A DNA stretch of 61,514 nt from CAWHHZ01 sp963829355. Its GTDB lineage: Bacteria; Acidobacteriota; Thermoanaerobaculia; Gp7-AA8; JAHWKK01. Position 1 is the stretch's first letter; the number at the start of each line of letters is the position of its first letter. The notes under the pieces are model-generated. The model searched no databases and was not told the origin of the DNA. It was given only the letters and a program-made list of their open reading frames with translations. The DNA lies in assembly GCA_963829355.1 (NCBI GenBank), contig CAWHHZ010000005.1, positions 1 to 61,514 on the forward strand, given 5' to 3'. Made by a program: the position numbers and the translations under genes. Shown in pieces: positions 45,495-55,382 of the stretch.

Positions 45495-47333
45495 CTATTC
45501 GTCCGGCTTTGCGTCCAGGTTCATTTTCATCGGGTTGTAGAGCATCACTTCGGTGAGAATCCGGGAAACCGACTGGAGCTCGTAGATCGCGTCATTGATC
45601 TTCTGTTTCGAGTCCGCGCTGACGACACCCCGTCCCATTTTCAGAATCTTCTCGACCTTCTCCCGGTCCTCGTTGTTGAGCAGTTTGCCAAACTCGCGGA
45701 AGACTTTCTCATTGGTGTAGATCATTCCTTCGAGCTTGTTCTGAAGGGTGCGCAGCTCTCGCCTCGCCTGGTCCTGCTTGGAATGCTGCTGCGCTTCCTT
45801 GATGAGACTGTCGATCTCTTCCTGCGACAGTCCGCCGGCAGGATTGATCTGAACGCCGGTCTCCTGACCCGTTGCCTGATCCCGGGCCGTCACGTTCACG
45901 ATGCCATTCGAGTCGATGGCAAAATTGACTTCGATCTGGGGAACGCCTCGAGGGGCCGGAGGAATCCCGACCAGGTCAAATTTTCCGAGTGACTTGTTCT
46001 CTCGGGCGAATTCGCGCTCGCCCTGGAGCACGTGCACCTGCACCTTGTTCTGGTTGTCGGCGACCGTCGTGAAGATCAGAGAGTTCTTGGTCGGAATCGT
46101 CGAGTTTCTTTCGATGATCTTGGCGAAGAGGCCGCCCTGGGTCTCGATTCCGAGAGAGAGCGGCGTCACGTCGAGGAGGACCATGTCCTTGACCTCGCCG
46201 CTCATGATGGCTCCCTGGAGCGCCGCCCCGATCGCCACGACTTCATCGGGATTGATCGACCGGTTCGGCTCGCGGCCGAAGATCTCGGTAACGGCCTGCT
46301 GGACGCGGGGCATCCGTGTCTGGCCGCCGACGAGGATCACTTCCTCGATCTGGTTCGCCTCGAGACCGGCCTCCTTGAGGGCGTCGCGGCACGGCTCGAT
46401 CGTCTTCTGGATCAGCGGCTCGACGAGCTCTTCCAGTTTCGTCCGGGTCAGGACCCGATTGAGATGTCGCGGTCCCGATTCACCGGCCGAGATGAACGGG
46501 AGGGTGATTCTCGCCTCTTCTACCTGGGAAAGCTCTGCCTTGGTCTTCTCCGCCGCTTCCTTGAGACGCTGCAGAGCCATACGATCCTCACGAAGATCGA
46601 CGCCGGTCTCGTCCTTGAAACCCTCGACGAGCCAATCGATGATCGCCCGGTCGAAGTCTTCTCCACCGAGGAACGTGTCACCGGAGGTCGAGAGAACCTC
46701 GAACAGACCTTCATCGATCTTGAGGATCGAGATGTCGAACGTGCCACCACCGAGATCGTAGACGGCGACGATCTGGTTCCCCTTGTTCTCGACGCCGTAG
46801 GCGAGCGCCGCGGCAGTCGGCTCGTTGATGATGCGGAGAACTTCGAGTCCAGCGATCCGGCCCGCATCTCGAGTCGCCTGCCGCTGCGAGTCGTCGAAGT
46901 ACGCGGGAACTGTGATGATCGCTTCGCTGATCTCCTCTTCGACGAACTCGTTGGCGAAGGCGCGAATCTCCGCGAGAATGAACGCGGAGACTTCCTCGGG
47001 CGAGAACTCGCGCTCGCGAATCCGTACCTTCACGTCGCCGTTGCTGGCCTCGACCATCTGATACGGCAGGATCGCCTTGGCACGGACCGATTCTTCGGAG
47101 CTGTACTTCCGCCCGATGAGTCGCTTGATGGCGAAAACGGTGTTGAACGGGTTGGTAATCGCCTGCCGCTTCGCGATCTGTCCCACGAGGCGCTCACCGT
47201 CCTCGGTAAATCCGACCACAGACGGTGTCGTACGGCTCCCCTCCCGGTTCGGAATGACCTGGGGCTCCGTGACGCTCACGATCGCCGCACACGAGTTCGT
47301 CGTGCCGAGATCAATTCCGAGGATCTTTCCCAT
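45495..47333 (-). CDS. dnaK: Chaperone DnaK (Hsp70)
   Basis: 612 residues. MGKILGIDLGTTNSCAAIVS, VPAYFDDSQRQATRDAGRIA, IINEPTAAALAYGVENKGNQ, AVYDLGGGTFDISIL, VGGQTRMPRVQQAV and LDVTPLSLGIETQGG cover the ATPase and linker; the substrate-binding domain ends in MKMNLDAKPDE. The lid tail is a little shorter than in E. coli. Immediately after grpE (6 bp). Confidence 0.98.
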   Translation of the reverse strand: MGKILGIDLGTTNSCAAIVSVTEPQVIPNREGSRTTPSVVGFTEDGERLVGQIAKRQAITNPFNTVFAIKRLIGRKYSSEESVRAKAILPYQMVEASNGDVKVRIREREFSPEEVSAFILAEIRAFANEFVEEEISEAIITVPAYFDDSQRQATRDAGRIAGLEVLRIINEPTAAALAYGVENKGNQIVAVYDLGGGTFDISILKIDEGLFEVLSTSGDTFLGGEDFDRAIIDWLVEGFKDETGVDLREDRMALQRLKEAAEKTKAELSQVEEARITLPFISAGESGPRHLNRVLTRTKLEELVEPLIQKTIEPCRDALKEAGLEANQIEEVILVGGQTRMPRVQQAVTEIFGREPNRSINPDEVVAIGAALQGAIMSGEVKDMVLLDVTPLSLGIETQGGLFAKIIERNSTIPTKNSLIFTTVADNQNKVQVHVLQGEREFARENKSLGKFDLVGIPPAPRGVPQIEVNFAIDSNGIVNVTARDQATGQETGVQINPAGGLSQEEIDSLIKEAQQHSKQDQARRELRTLQNKLEGMIYTNEKVFREFGKLLNNEDREKVEKILKMGRGVVSADSKQKINDAIYELQSVSRILTEVMLYNPMKMNLDAKPDE

Positions 47334-47339
47334 TCGCCC

Positions 47340-48023
47340 CTACTCTTCCTCTCGCTCCCCGTGTTCGCCCTGAGCTTCCGCGCTCTTCTCCGGACCGCCG
47401 ACCGCGACCTTGACCATTGCAGGTCTGATCAGCCGGCCCTTCAGAGAATAGCCTTTCTGCAATACCTCCACGACCGTGTGCGCCGGGACGCTCGGGTCTT
47501 CCACGCGCTGAACGCCCTCATGGATTTCCGGATCGAACTCCATCCCGGTCCGGTCATTGACCGTCACGCCCTGATGCCTCAATACATCGATGAGCTGATC
47601 GTAAATCATTTCGACGCCCGAAAGCATCTCCGAATCGGGATCGTGCACGCGCCCGCTCTGGATGGCGCGTTCGAGATTGTCGAGGACCGGAAGGATTTCG
47701 CGGATCATCTCGCCCACGGCCATACCCCAGGTCTCGATCCTCTCCTTCTCGGTTCGTCTCTTGAAGTTCTCGTGATCGGCCAGAATTCGCAGATAGCGGT
47801 CCTTCATCTCCTGGTTCTCGGCCTTCAGTCGCGTCGATTCGTCCGAACTATCCGCCGGTGCGAGGCCAGTCGGCTCGGAGGATCCGCCCTGTCCGGCAGC
47901 CTCGACCTCTTCGAGCAGCTTGTCATAGCTGATCTCGTCGCTGTCCTCCAGCACGTACACATCGTCGGCATCCGAGACCTCTTCCGGTTTCGGCGTTGCC
48001 AGATCGTCCGGTTTCTCATCCAC
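47340..48023 (-). CDS. grpE: Nucleotide exchange factor GrpE
   Basis: 227 residues. Acidic N-terminus, long coiled coil (LKAENQEMKDRYLRILADHE, NFKRRTEKERIETWGMAVGE) and beta domain (GVQRVEDPSVPAHTVVEVLQ, KGYSLKGRLIRPAMVKVAVG). Releases ADP from DnaK. Second gene of the heat-shock operon, 2 bp after hrcA. Confidence 0.95.
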   Translation of the reverse strand: MDEKPDDLATPKPEEVSDADDVYVLEDSDEISYDKLLEEVEAAGQGGSSEPTGLAPADSSDESTRLKAENQEMKDRYLRILADHENFKRRTEKERIETWGMAVGEMIREILPVLDNLERAIQSGRVHDPDSEMLSGVEMIYDQLIDVLRHQGVTVNDRTGMEFDPEIHEGVQRVEDPSVPAHTVVEVLQKGYSLKGRLIRPAMVKVAVGGPEKSAEAQGEHGEREEE

Positions 48024-48025
48024 GA

Positions 48026-49087
48026 TTAATACTCTCCCTTGCGTTCTTCTACTTTGCGGCCCAGCACCTCACCAAGGTACTCGACCAATGGCATGATCCG
48101 GCCATAAGGCATTCTCATCGGACCGATGATACCTACCAACCCCACCGGTCCTTCCTGATTTCCGTATCGCATCGCCACGAGACTGAAGTTGTGCTTTTCA
48201 GTGAATTGGCTCTCCGCGCCCATCACCAGTTGCAATCCGGCCCCGTCGAGCAATTGGCTGAAGATCTCGACGAGACGCTCCTTTTCCTCGAGCGCATGCA
48301 GCGCCTTCCGGAAAGCCTCGGTCTCAGCATACTCGGGCTTGTCGAGAATCGAGGAGGCTCCCTCCAGCACCAGATCGCGGTCTGAAGGATAGCCATCACC
48401 GATTGCCTCGAACCCGATCGAAGCCGTCCTGCGCGCCCCCTCATCGTACCGCGCCCTGTCCTCACGGAGGACTCTCGACAGTCGTTCCTTGATGGTCAGG
48501 AGATTCTGTCCGCCGTACTCGTTGGTCAGGCGATTGCTGATCCGTTCCAACTCCTCCCGGGTAAGCGAGAACGTCGTGTCGATGACCCTGTTGATCACGA
48601 TCCCGTTCGCTCCGACGATCACGCACATGAACCGCCGTTCGGCGACCTGAATCAGATCGATGCTCCGCATCGTGAGCTGCAGCAGACTCGGAAGAAAGAC
48701 GATGCCGACCTGATTACTCAAACGCGCCAGGAGGCGGGATGACTGGTGGAGAATCTCCTCGAGATCTCCGGCCGCCCCGATGCTGACGTCGATCGCCTCG
48801 CGCTCGACCCGACTCAACTGCGTCGACCGCATCAACTTGTCGATGAAGTAGCGATATCCCGCTTCAGTCGGGACGCGCCCGGCCGAGGTGTGAGGATGAC
48901 GGAGAAATCCGAGATCCTCGAGATCGGCCATCGCGTTTCTCAGGGTCGCGGAGGATAGCTCGAAGCTGCCGCCCTTGACGAGCGATCGTGAACTGACCGG
49001 CTCGCCTGTCGACACGTGCTGAACAACGACCTCCCGGAGGACGTCCCGCAGTCTCGTATCAAGGCTATCTGCTTGATCTTCCGTCAT
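48026..49087 (-). CDS. hrcA: Heat-inducible transcription repressor HrcA
   Basis: 353 residues. Winged-helix N-domain (LREVVVQHVSTGEPVSSRSL, SSATLRNAMADLEDLGFLRH, PHTSAGRVPTEAGYRYFIDK), then a GAF-like part and an EKHNFSLVAMRYGNQEGPVG end. HrcA binds CIRCE and represses hrcA-grpE-dnaK-dnaJ when GroEL is free. The start ATG is preceded by GCGAGG; a CIRCE-like inverted repeat lies 15 bp upstream. Confidence 0.96.
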   Translation of the reverse strand: MTEDQADSLDTRLRDVLREVVVQHVSTGEPVSSRSLVKGGSFELSSATLRNAMADLEDLGFLRHPHTSAGRVPTEAGYRYFIDKLMRSTQLSRVEREAIDVSIGAAGDLEEILHQSSRLLARLSNQVGIVFLPSLLQLTMRSIDLIQVAERRFMCVIVGANGIVINRVIDTTFSLTREELERISNRLTNEYGGQNLLTIKERLSRVLREDRARYDEGARRTASIGFEAIGDGYPSDRDLVLEGASSILDKPEYAETEAFRKALHALEEKERLVEIFSQLLDGAGLQLVMGAESQFTEKHNFSLVAMRYGNQEGPVGLVGIIGPMRMPYGRIMPLVEYLGEVLGRKVEERKGEY

Positions 49088-49101
49088 TTATTCAAACCTC
49101 G

Positions 49102-49128
49102 CTGGCACTCTCGACCTCAGACTGCCAA
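49102..49128 (-). promoter_or_regulatory. CIRCE-like HrcA operator
   Basis: CTGGCACTC, nine bases, GACTGCCAA. It matches the CIRCE consensus (TTAGCACTC-N9-GAGTGCTAA) at 14 of 18 positions with exactly the right spacing, and ends 15 bp before the hrcA ATG. Confidence 0.75.
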
Positions 49129-49185
49129 CGCATTTCAACGTTCACTGCACGATGACGATTCCGCTGCTCGCGACCCTCGCTTCAC

Positions 49186-49842
49186 TTACAGATAGATATC
49201 GACGCTCGCCCGTTCGCGCAACTCCGTGGTCCACCGGTCGATCTCCTGTTCGAGCTGTTCCGACTTCAAGCGGTTTCGGATGTCCTCTCTTACGGCACTG
49301 ATCGGAAGCAATGGTAGTCCCTTCTCGAGCCGCTCTTCGACCCAGACGTCGCGATAGTAACGTTCGATCTCCTCGAGCGAAACGAAGATCATCGGTGAGA
49401 AACGTTCGTTGATGTATGCCTCGACCTGGATCTGTCGCTTTGCAATCGCCCGGAGTTGTGGGAGCGACACTTCGGCTCTGGCGAGTGCCGCCATGAACGC
49501 CTCGTCCGATTCGAAGCGAGAGCGCACCTCCGCGACGAGCGCCTCGACCTCCTCCGCCGATACCTCGATTTCTCCGAACCGTAGCACATCACGATAGCGC
49601 AGCATTTGAGCGATCATGTTCGAGAGAATGCGGCGCCGGTACTCCTGTTCACTCTCGTCCGGCCGCTGCACGAAGAACCGGACGAGCGCGAGCTGGTCGA
49701 TTTCGCTCGTCGTGATCGCTTCATTGTCGACGATCGCGGCAATCCGATCGATGATCTCCCCCGAGGCGGACCAGGAGAGGGACGCAGCAAGCGCGAGTGC
49801 AGTCATCAGCCGCATCACGGTCATTTTCGATCGAGGATTCAA
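49186..49842 (-). CDS. SurA N-terminal-like periplasmic chaperone
   Basis: 218 residues. TTG start after GAAGGA; signal peptide MTVMRLMTALALAASLSWSA-SG. IIDRIAAIVDNEAITTSEID is the SurA/PpiD opening, followed by helical SurA_N-like sequence (RRILSNMIAQMLRYRDVLRF, YINERFSPMIFVSLEEIERY). No parvulin PPIase domain is present, so it would act only as a chaperone for exported proteins. Lies between hrcA and ligA, on the same strand as both. Confidence 0.8.
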   Translation of the reverse strand: MNPRSKMTVMRLMTALALAASLSWSASGEIIDRIAAIVDNEAITTSEIDQLALVRFFVQRPDESEQEYRRRILSNMIAQMLRYRDVLRFGEIEVSAEEVEALVAEVRSRFESDEAFMAALARAEVSLPQLRAIAKRQIQVEAYINERFSPMIFVSLEEIERYYRDVWVEERLEKGLPLLPISAVREDIRNRLKSEQLEQEIDRWTTELRERASVDIYL

Positions 49843-49921
49843 GACATTTCCTTCACTTGTGTCAGCATTTTACCTTCCAACCAGTTTCAGACCGCAATCA
49901 AGGCTCTCGAATCATCGTCAC

Positions 49922-51907
49922 TCACTCGCCGATGAGGTCGAGAAACTCGCGTTCGGTGACGACCCGGGTGCCGAGCTCTCTCGCCTTGTCGAGCTTGGAG
50001 CCGGCATCGTGACCCGCGACGAGCATGGCGGTCTTCTTCGAGACGGATCCCGAGGGGCGTCCGCCGTGCGCTTCGATCAGGGCGTGAATTTCATCCCTGG
50101 TGCGGCTCTCCAGAGTTCCCGTCACCACGATCGACTGGCCCTCGAGCTCGCTCCCTCTCCGCCGGTCTTCGACCGCGAGTGGTGCGACACCGAGAGCCTC
50201 GAGCCGCTCGACGCGGTTTCTGTTCGCCGGAAGAGAAAAGTGGAAGATCACCGAGTCGGCGATCTTCGGCCCGACCTCCGGGAGCGCAATGAGATCCTCG
50301 GAGGATGCCGCGACGAGCTGGTCGAGAGAGCCGAAGCGTGTCGCCAGGACTGATGCGACACGCTCGCCGACGAACCGGATCCCGAGTGCGAAGATCAGAC
50401 GGTACAGCTCGACCTTTCGAGACGAATCGATCTCCGCGAGCAGGTTGTCCGCGGATCTTTCACCCCACCGATCAAGCGCGATCAGATCGTCTCTCGTAAG
50501 CTCATAGATCGACGTGTAATCCGACAGGAGACCCGCGTCGACGAGCTGGTCGACTACCTTCTCTCCCATACCTTCGATGTTCATCGCTTTTCGGGCCGCG
50601 AAATGAATGATCGCTTCCCGCACGATCGCAGGACATCCCTGGTTGACGCACCGGATGGCGACTTCCTCCTCGAACTTGTGCACCGGCTCACCACATACCG
50701 GACAGTGCGAGGGAGGCTCGATCGGCGTCAGCCCGGCCGGGCGTGCATCTTCGACGACGCCGACCACCTTCGGGATCACGTCGCCAGCCTTCTCGATCAT
50801 CACCGTGTCACCGATCCGGACATCCTTCCGTGCGAGCTCTTCGTAGTTGTGGAGTGTTGCCCGCTGCACGGTGGAGCCTGCGACGAAGACCGGCTCGAAC
50901 ACCGCCACCGGCGTGATCGCACCCGTTCGTCCCACTTGCGCGATCACGTCCTTCACCACGGTGCGAACGGCTTCGGGAGGATACTTGTAAGCGATGGCCC
51001 AGCGCGGCGCTTTCGACGTGACACCGAGCTCGGCACGCAGGCCAACGTCATCAACCTTGATGACGACGCCGTCGATCTCGAATGGAAGGTCGTGCCGGTG
51101 GTCCTGCCACGTTTGGATGAAAGACCTTAGATCGGCGAGACCGTCACACCGGATCCGCTCCGCGCTCGATGGAAGGCCCAGGTTCTCGATCAGGTCGTAC
51201 ATCCGGGACTGCGAGTCGACTGCTTCATCTCCTGCCGATACGAGGTGATATACGAGAAGGCTCAGACCCCTTTCCGCCGTCAGTCGAGGATCCTTCTGTT
51301 TCAGTGACCCTGCCGCTGCATTCCGCGGGTTCGCGAAGGGTGGCTCTCCCGAATCGTCCCGCGCCTCGTTCAATGCCTCAAACCGGCTCTTGCTGAGATA
51401 GATCTCCCCCCGTGCCTGCACACGCCCGTTCTCCGGAATCCTCAGCGGAAGTGAGCGGATCGTTCTGACGTTCGCTGTGACATCATCGCCTCGTCGTCCG
51501 TCGCCCCGCGTGGCAGCACGAGTAAAAGAGCCATTCTCCCAGAGCAGATCGATCGAGACGCCGTCTATCTTGAGGTCCGCGAAGTATGTCACCTCTTCCG
51601 TGCCGCTCCCCTTCCGGACTCGCTCATCCCACTCCTCTAGCTCTTCCCACGAATACACATTGTCGATCGACATCATCGGAGGGTGATGGCTGACCGACGC
51701 AAACCCGCCAGACACTTCTCCCCCGACCCGCTGAGTCGGGGAATCGGGCGGGACCGGCTCATCACTGGCGGCTTCGAGCTCAGCGAGCCGCTTCATCAAC
51801 TGGTCGAACTCGAAGTCGCTGATCTCGGGGGCGTGTTCCAGGTAGTACAGCCGCTCATGACGGCGTATCTGTTCTCGGAGCGTTTCGATATCGGGAGTCT
51901 TTGTCAT
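49922..51907 (-). CDS. ligA: NAD-dependent DNA ligase LigA
   Basis: 661 residues. Domain Ia, then the adenylation lysine K113 in ADLKIDGVSID, TRGDGRRGDDVTANVR, the OB fold (GAITPVAVFEPVFVAGSTVQ), a four-Cys zinc finger (CPVCGEPVHKF ... CVNQGCPAIV), HhH repeats (IALPEVGPKIADSVIFHF) and a C-terminal BRCT domain (GQSIVVTGTLESRTRDEIHA). Seals nicks in replication and repair using NAD+. Complete and of normal length. Confidence 0.98.
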   Translation of the reverse strand: MTKTPDIETLREQIRRHERLYYLEHAPEISDFEFDQLMKRLAELEAASDEPVPPDSPTQRVGGEVSGGFASVSHHPPMMSIDNVYSWEELEEWDERVRKGSGTEEVTYFADLKIDGVSIDLLWENGSFTRAATRGDGRRGDDVTANVRTIRSLPLRIPENGRVQARGEIYLSKSRFEALNEARDDSGEPPFANPRNAAAGSLKQKDPRLTAERGLSLLVYHLVSAGDEAVDSQSRMYDLIENLGLPSSAERIRCDGLADLRSFIQTWQDHRHDLPFEIDGVVIKVDDVGLRAELGVTSKAPRWAIAYKYPPEAVRTVVKDVIAQVGRTGAITPVAVFEPVFVAGSTVQRATLHNYEELARKDVRIGDTVMIEKAGDVIPKVVGVVEDARPAGLTPIEPPSHCPVCGEPVHKFEEEVAIRCVNQGCPAIVREAIIHFAARKAMNIEGMGEKVVDQLVDAGLLSDYTSIYELTRDDLIALDRWGERSADNLLAEIDSSRKVELYRLIFALGIRFVGERVASVLATRFGSLDQLVAASSEDLIALPEVGPKIADSVIFHFSLPANRNRVERLEALGVAPLAVEDRRRGSELEGQSIVVTGTLESRTRDEIHALIEAHGGRPSGSVSKKTAMLVAGHDAGSKLDKARELGTRVVTEREFLDLIGE

Positions 51908-52093
51908 TTTCAGCGGTTGACGTCTGTGCGAAATTCCGGCCCGATCTGCCTGAGCCCCGGGATTTTACAACCGATCTGGGCCGATTTTTGAAAGCAGGAC
52001 TATTCAATGCGCCCTACCGCCAATGCGCGGCGGTGGGCGGAGAAGTTGTCGCGTCGGTATATTGCGGGCGACATTTGAAGATCAGATTCCGTA

Positions 52094-52533
52094 TGGGCAC
52101 GGTAAGAAAGATTGACGGACAGGGACGAAAGATCCTCGTGGTCGACGACGACCTCGCCATACGCGTGTTGCTCGATGCGGTACTCAAGCGGATGGGCTTC
52201 GAGGTCATGGTGGCCTCCGATGGCAAGACGGCGCTCGATCTCAACGAACGCTACGATTACGACCTGATCCTGCTCGACCTCATGATGCCGATCATGAGCG
52301 GATATGAAGTCCTTGCTCAGATCCCGGCTCGAAAGAAGCCTCACGTCATCGTTTTCAGCGGTGTGGACGACACCAGCTCGCCTTCGATCCCGCAGGAGAA
52401 GATCTGCCAGGCCATCAGGAAGCCTTTCGATCTGGGGCTCTTCACGACCACCGTCGCGAGTTGTATCGAGACCGGTCACGGCCCGGCAGACTCGTCCTCA
52501 CCCTCACCCGAGACCGTACGCGCCGACTCCTGA
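52094..52533 (+). CDS. Single-domain response regulator
   Basis: 146 residues. Receiver domain only: KILVVDDDLAIRVLLDAVLK (acidic pocket), YDLILLDLMMPIMSGYEVLA (phospho-Asp in LLDLMMP), HVIVFSGVDD (Thr/Ser position is Ser) and a Lys in IRKPFDLGLF. A Ser-rich tail lacks an output domain, so it probably acts on another protein. No kinase is nearby. ATG 52094 is chosen; the earlier in-frame ATG overlaps ligA. Its 3' end overlaps the convergent trmJ-like gene by 58 bp. Confidence 0.88.
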
Positions 52534-53252
52534 CCCAGCGCCCACCGGAGCTGGCGGATGATTCCGAGGAGAATCGTCACGTCCCTTTCCGACGGCTCGC
52601 TCCTGCCGAGAAGCGCACGAAGCTCGCGATACGTCACGTCGGGGTTCTGCGGGTTCAGAAAGCCGATCTGCAGCAGAATCTCCTGAGTCGATCGATGGAC
52701 CCGCTCGAGCTGATCGTGAGTCGCGCGAGAGCTTTCCTTCTCCTCGGCCGCGTTGACGTGACCTCCCCCGGCCACGGAGACCTCGTAACAGAACAGGGAG
52801 ACCGCCTGTGCGAGATTCATCACCGGAAACGCGGGTGAGGTGGGAATCGCGGCGTGCTCCCGGCAAAGATCGAGCTCCTCGCTCTTCAATCCTCCCCGCT
52901 CTCTGCCGAAGACGATCGCCATCTTCTGACCCGCCGGCATCCCGCTCCGCAGAGTGGCAATTTCACGCGGGGTGCGCGGAGGGCGTTCCGCCCTTCCTCG
53001 TCCGGAGGTCGTGGCGACCGCGAGGTGAACGTCGTGGAGCGCCTCAGCGAGTGTCTCGTGTCTCGCCGCGCGGTCGACGACATCCTCCGCTCCACTCGCC
53101 CACCACACCGACGCTTCATCGAGCTCCCGTTGTGAGCCAATGATGGCCAGGTCCTCGAACCCGAAATTCTTCATCGCCCGAGCCGCTGCACCCACGTTCC
53201 CGGATTCCCGCGGCTCGACGAGGACGATGCGAACTGACGAGGCAATACTCAT
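52476..53252 (-). CDS. TrmJ-like SpoU-family RNA methyltransferase
   Basis: 258 residues from ATG 53252 (MSIASSVRIVLVEPRESGNV). SPOUT motifs: GNVGAAARAMKNFGFEDLAI (motif 1), MAIVFGRERGGLKSEELDLC (motif 2) and IPTSPAFPVMNLAQAVSLFC (motif 3). TrmJ methylates the 2'-O of position 32 in tRNA; the family match is good, the exact target is inferred. The C-terminal 90 residues hold a helical extension typical of TrmJ. Convergent with the response regulator, with overlapping ends. Confidence 0.88.
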   Translation of the reverse strand: MSIASSVRIVLVEPRESGNVGAAARAMKNFGFEDLAIIGSQRELDEASVWWASGAEDVVDRAARHETLAEALHDVHLAVATTSGRGRAERPPRTPREIATLRSGMPAGQKMAIVFGRERGGLKSEELDLCREHAAIPTSPAFPVMNLAQAVSLFCYEVSVAGGGHVNAAEEKESSRATHDQLERVHRSTQEILLQIGFLNPQNPDVTYRELRALLGRSEPSERDVTILLGIIRQLRWALGQESARTVSGEGEDESAGP

Positions 53253-53272
53253 GATCGTTTCATTCCAGATTG

Positions 53273-53402
53273 TCATCCTGAGCCGCCGGAGCGAAGCGGA
53301 GGACGGTCGAAGGATCGCGTGGAGTCATACTCGCACTCGGTCCCAGCGGCAATTCCCCTCGAGTCATCTCGTACGCGATCCTTCGCTGCGCTCAGGATGA
53401 CA
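53273..53402. repeat. TCATCCTGAGCC palindromic repeat
   Basis: Ends TTGTCATCCTGAGCCGCCGG and CTGCGCTCAGGATGACAG, with GAAGGATCGCGTGG / CGTACGCGATCCTTCG arms and a unique middle. Lies between the trmJ-like start and the guaB stop. Confidence 0.85.
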
Positions 53403-53436
53403 GCTGCTCCGGAGGTGCGTTTGGGCCGCCGCAACC

Positions 53437-54991
53437 TCAGTCGTTGTCGATCCGGTAGTTCGGTGCTTCCTTGGTGATGACGACGTCATGCGCATGACTC
53501 TCACGAAGTCCCGCGCTCGTGACCTGCAGAAAGCGCGACCGCCTCCGAAGATCGTCCACCGTCCGGGAACCCGTAAGTCCCATACCGGAGCGAAGCCCAC
53601 CCACGAGCTGGTCGACCATGGCGGCGAGAGATCCCTTGTACGTGACCTTGCCCTTCGATCCCTTCCGGAACGAGCTTGGTCACGTCCGCATCTTCCTGGA
53701 AGTACCGGTCCTTCGATCCCGACTGCATGGCGCCGATCGATCCCATTCCGCGATACGCCTTGTAGGTTCTTCCCTGATAGAGGATCGTCTCTCCCGGCGC
53801 TTCGTCGGTCCCGGCAAACAGCGATCCGATCATGACCGTGCTTGCACCCGCAGCGAGAGCCTTGACGATGTCGCCGGAGAACTTGATTCCACCGTCACTG
53901 ATGATCGGAATGCCGTACTTCTCACCGACGGCGACACAGTCCATGACGGCGGTCACCTGTGGCACGCCCGCTCCCGAGACGACTCTGGTCGTACAGATCG
54001 AGCCCGGTCCGATGCCGACTTTGACCGCGTCCACGCCGAGGTGAATCAGATCCTCGGTTCCCTCGGGAGTCGCAACATTGCCGGCAATCAGAGGGGTATC
54101 GGGGAAGTAGCGCTTGAACTCCTTGATCATCTTCATCACGCCGTCGGAATGCGCGTGAGACGAATCGATCACAATGACGTCGACCTTCGCGTCAATGAGC
54201 GCACGCGCACGATCGAGACCTTCCTTGCCGACGCCGACTGCCGCTCCGCAACGAAGGCGACCGAGGGGATCCTTCGCGGCGCTCGGATACTTCCGCGCCT
54301 TCTGAATGTCCTTGACCGTGATCAATCCTTTGAGGTCTCCGCGGTCGTCGACGACGAGTAGCTTCTCGATCCGGTGATGGTGAAGCTTCTCCTGAGCCTC
54401 CTCGAGCGTGGTGCCGACAGGGACCGTCACGAGATCATCCTTCGTCATCCTCTCGGAGATCGGAAGATCGAACCGCGTCTCGAACCGCAGATCCCGGTTG
54501 GTCAGGATCCCCACGAGTTTTCCCTGCTCGTTCGTGACGGGCACGCCGGAGATCTTGTACTTCTCCATCACCGCAAGTGCGTCGGAGATCCGCTGGGTGG
54601 GACGCATCGTCACCGGATCGACGATCATCCCGGCCTCCGAGCGCTTGACCCGATCGACCTCCTCGGCCTGCTGCTCGATCGTCATGTTCTTGTGGATGAC
54701 TCCGAGACCACCCTGCTGCGCCATCGCGATGGCAAGGCGCGCTTCAGTGACCGTGTCCATCGCCGCGGAAATGATCGGTACATTGAGCTGAATGTCACGA
54801 GTGAGGCGCGTGGTCGTGTCGACGAAATTGGGATGGATCTCCGAGCGGGACGGGACGAGAAGAACATCGTCGAAGGTGAGTGCTGGCGACGAATGAACGA
54901 ACCGGCTGTACGGATCGAAGACCGCGTCTTCCGCGGTCTTCGCTTCTCTGATATCTGGTTTGACTTCGCTAAGTGTTCTCTCGTCGCTCAT
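53437..54991 (-). CDS. guaB: Inosine-5'-monophosphate dehydrogenase (one frameshift)
   Basis: About 517 residues when read through. ALTFDDVLLVPSRSEIHPNF, two CBS domains between about residues 110 and 235 (MIVDPVTMRPTQRISDALAV, LPISERMTKDDLVTVPVGTT), catalytic Cys in GPGSICTTRVVSG, SDGGIKFSGDIVKALAAGAS and YRGMGSIGAMQSGSKDRYFQ. The frame breaks near 53655, in a GGG run: after VPEGIEG the natural end KVTYKGSLAAMVDQLVGGLR ... SHAHDVVITKEAPNYRIDND is in another frame and stops at 53437. A consensus indel is likely. Makes XMP for GTP synthesis. Confidence 0.92.
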
Positions 54992-55382
54992 GGAAGGCCC
55001 CCGGGTGTGGAGTATAGAACACGACTCCGGGACAGCGTCATTTCAGAGGTAGAACGGAGGCGGAGTGGACGGGACCAGCCCTGTCATCCTGAGCCGCCGA
55101 AGCGAAGCGTAGGACGGTCGAAGGATCGCGTACGCCATGACTCGCTCGAACTTCCGGCGAGTATTCGGGGGCGGAACGGGAACGGGGATACGGGAGACTG
55201 GGAACGGTGGGAACGGGGACTGGGTGGGAACGGGGACAGGTCTTCGGTCGACGATCCGTTCTGCTGCTTGTAGAAAAAGGCGCTCAATCGGCAATAAAAT
55301 CTACTGCTCGTAGAATCGACCACAAACCAAAGATCTGTCCCCCGCTTCCCCGTTCAAGATCTGTCCCCCGCTTCCCCGTTCT
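54992..55382. repeat. Partial TCATCCTGAGCC repeat and GGGGACAGGTC repeat
   Basis: 55083-55165 is the left half of the TCATCCTGAGCC family. GGGAACGGGGA-type tandem pieces follow (55186-55240). 55230-55380 is a roughly 130-bp inverted repeat, GAACGGGGACAGGTCTTCGG ... AACCAAAGATCTGTCCCCC, whose near-copy lies at 57050-57190 on the other side of the VWFA gene. Confidence 0.8.

Noticed and set aside
46032..48029. Long plus-strand frame of 665 codons
   Set aside because: Antisense to dnaK and grpE; no domain features.
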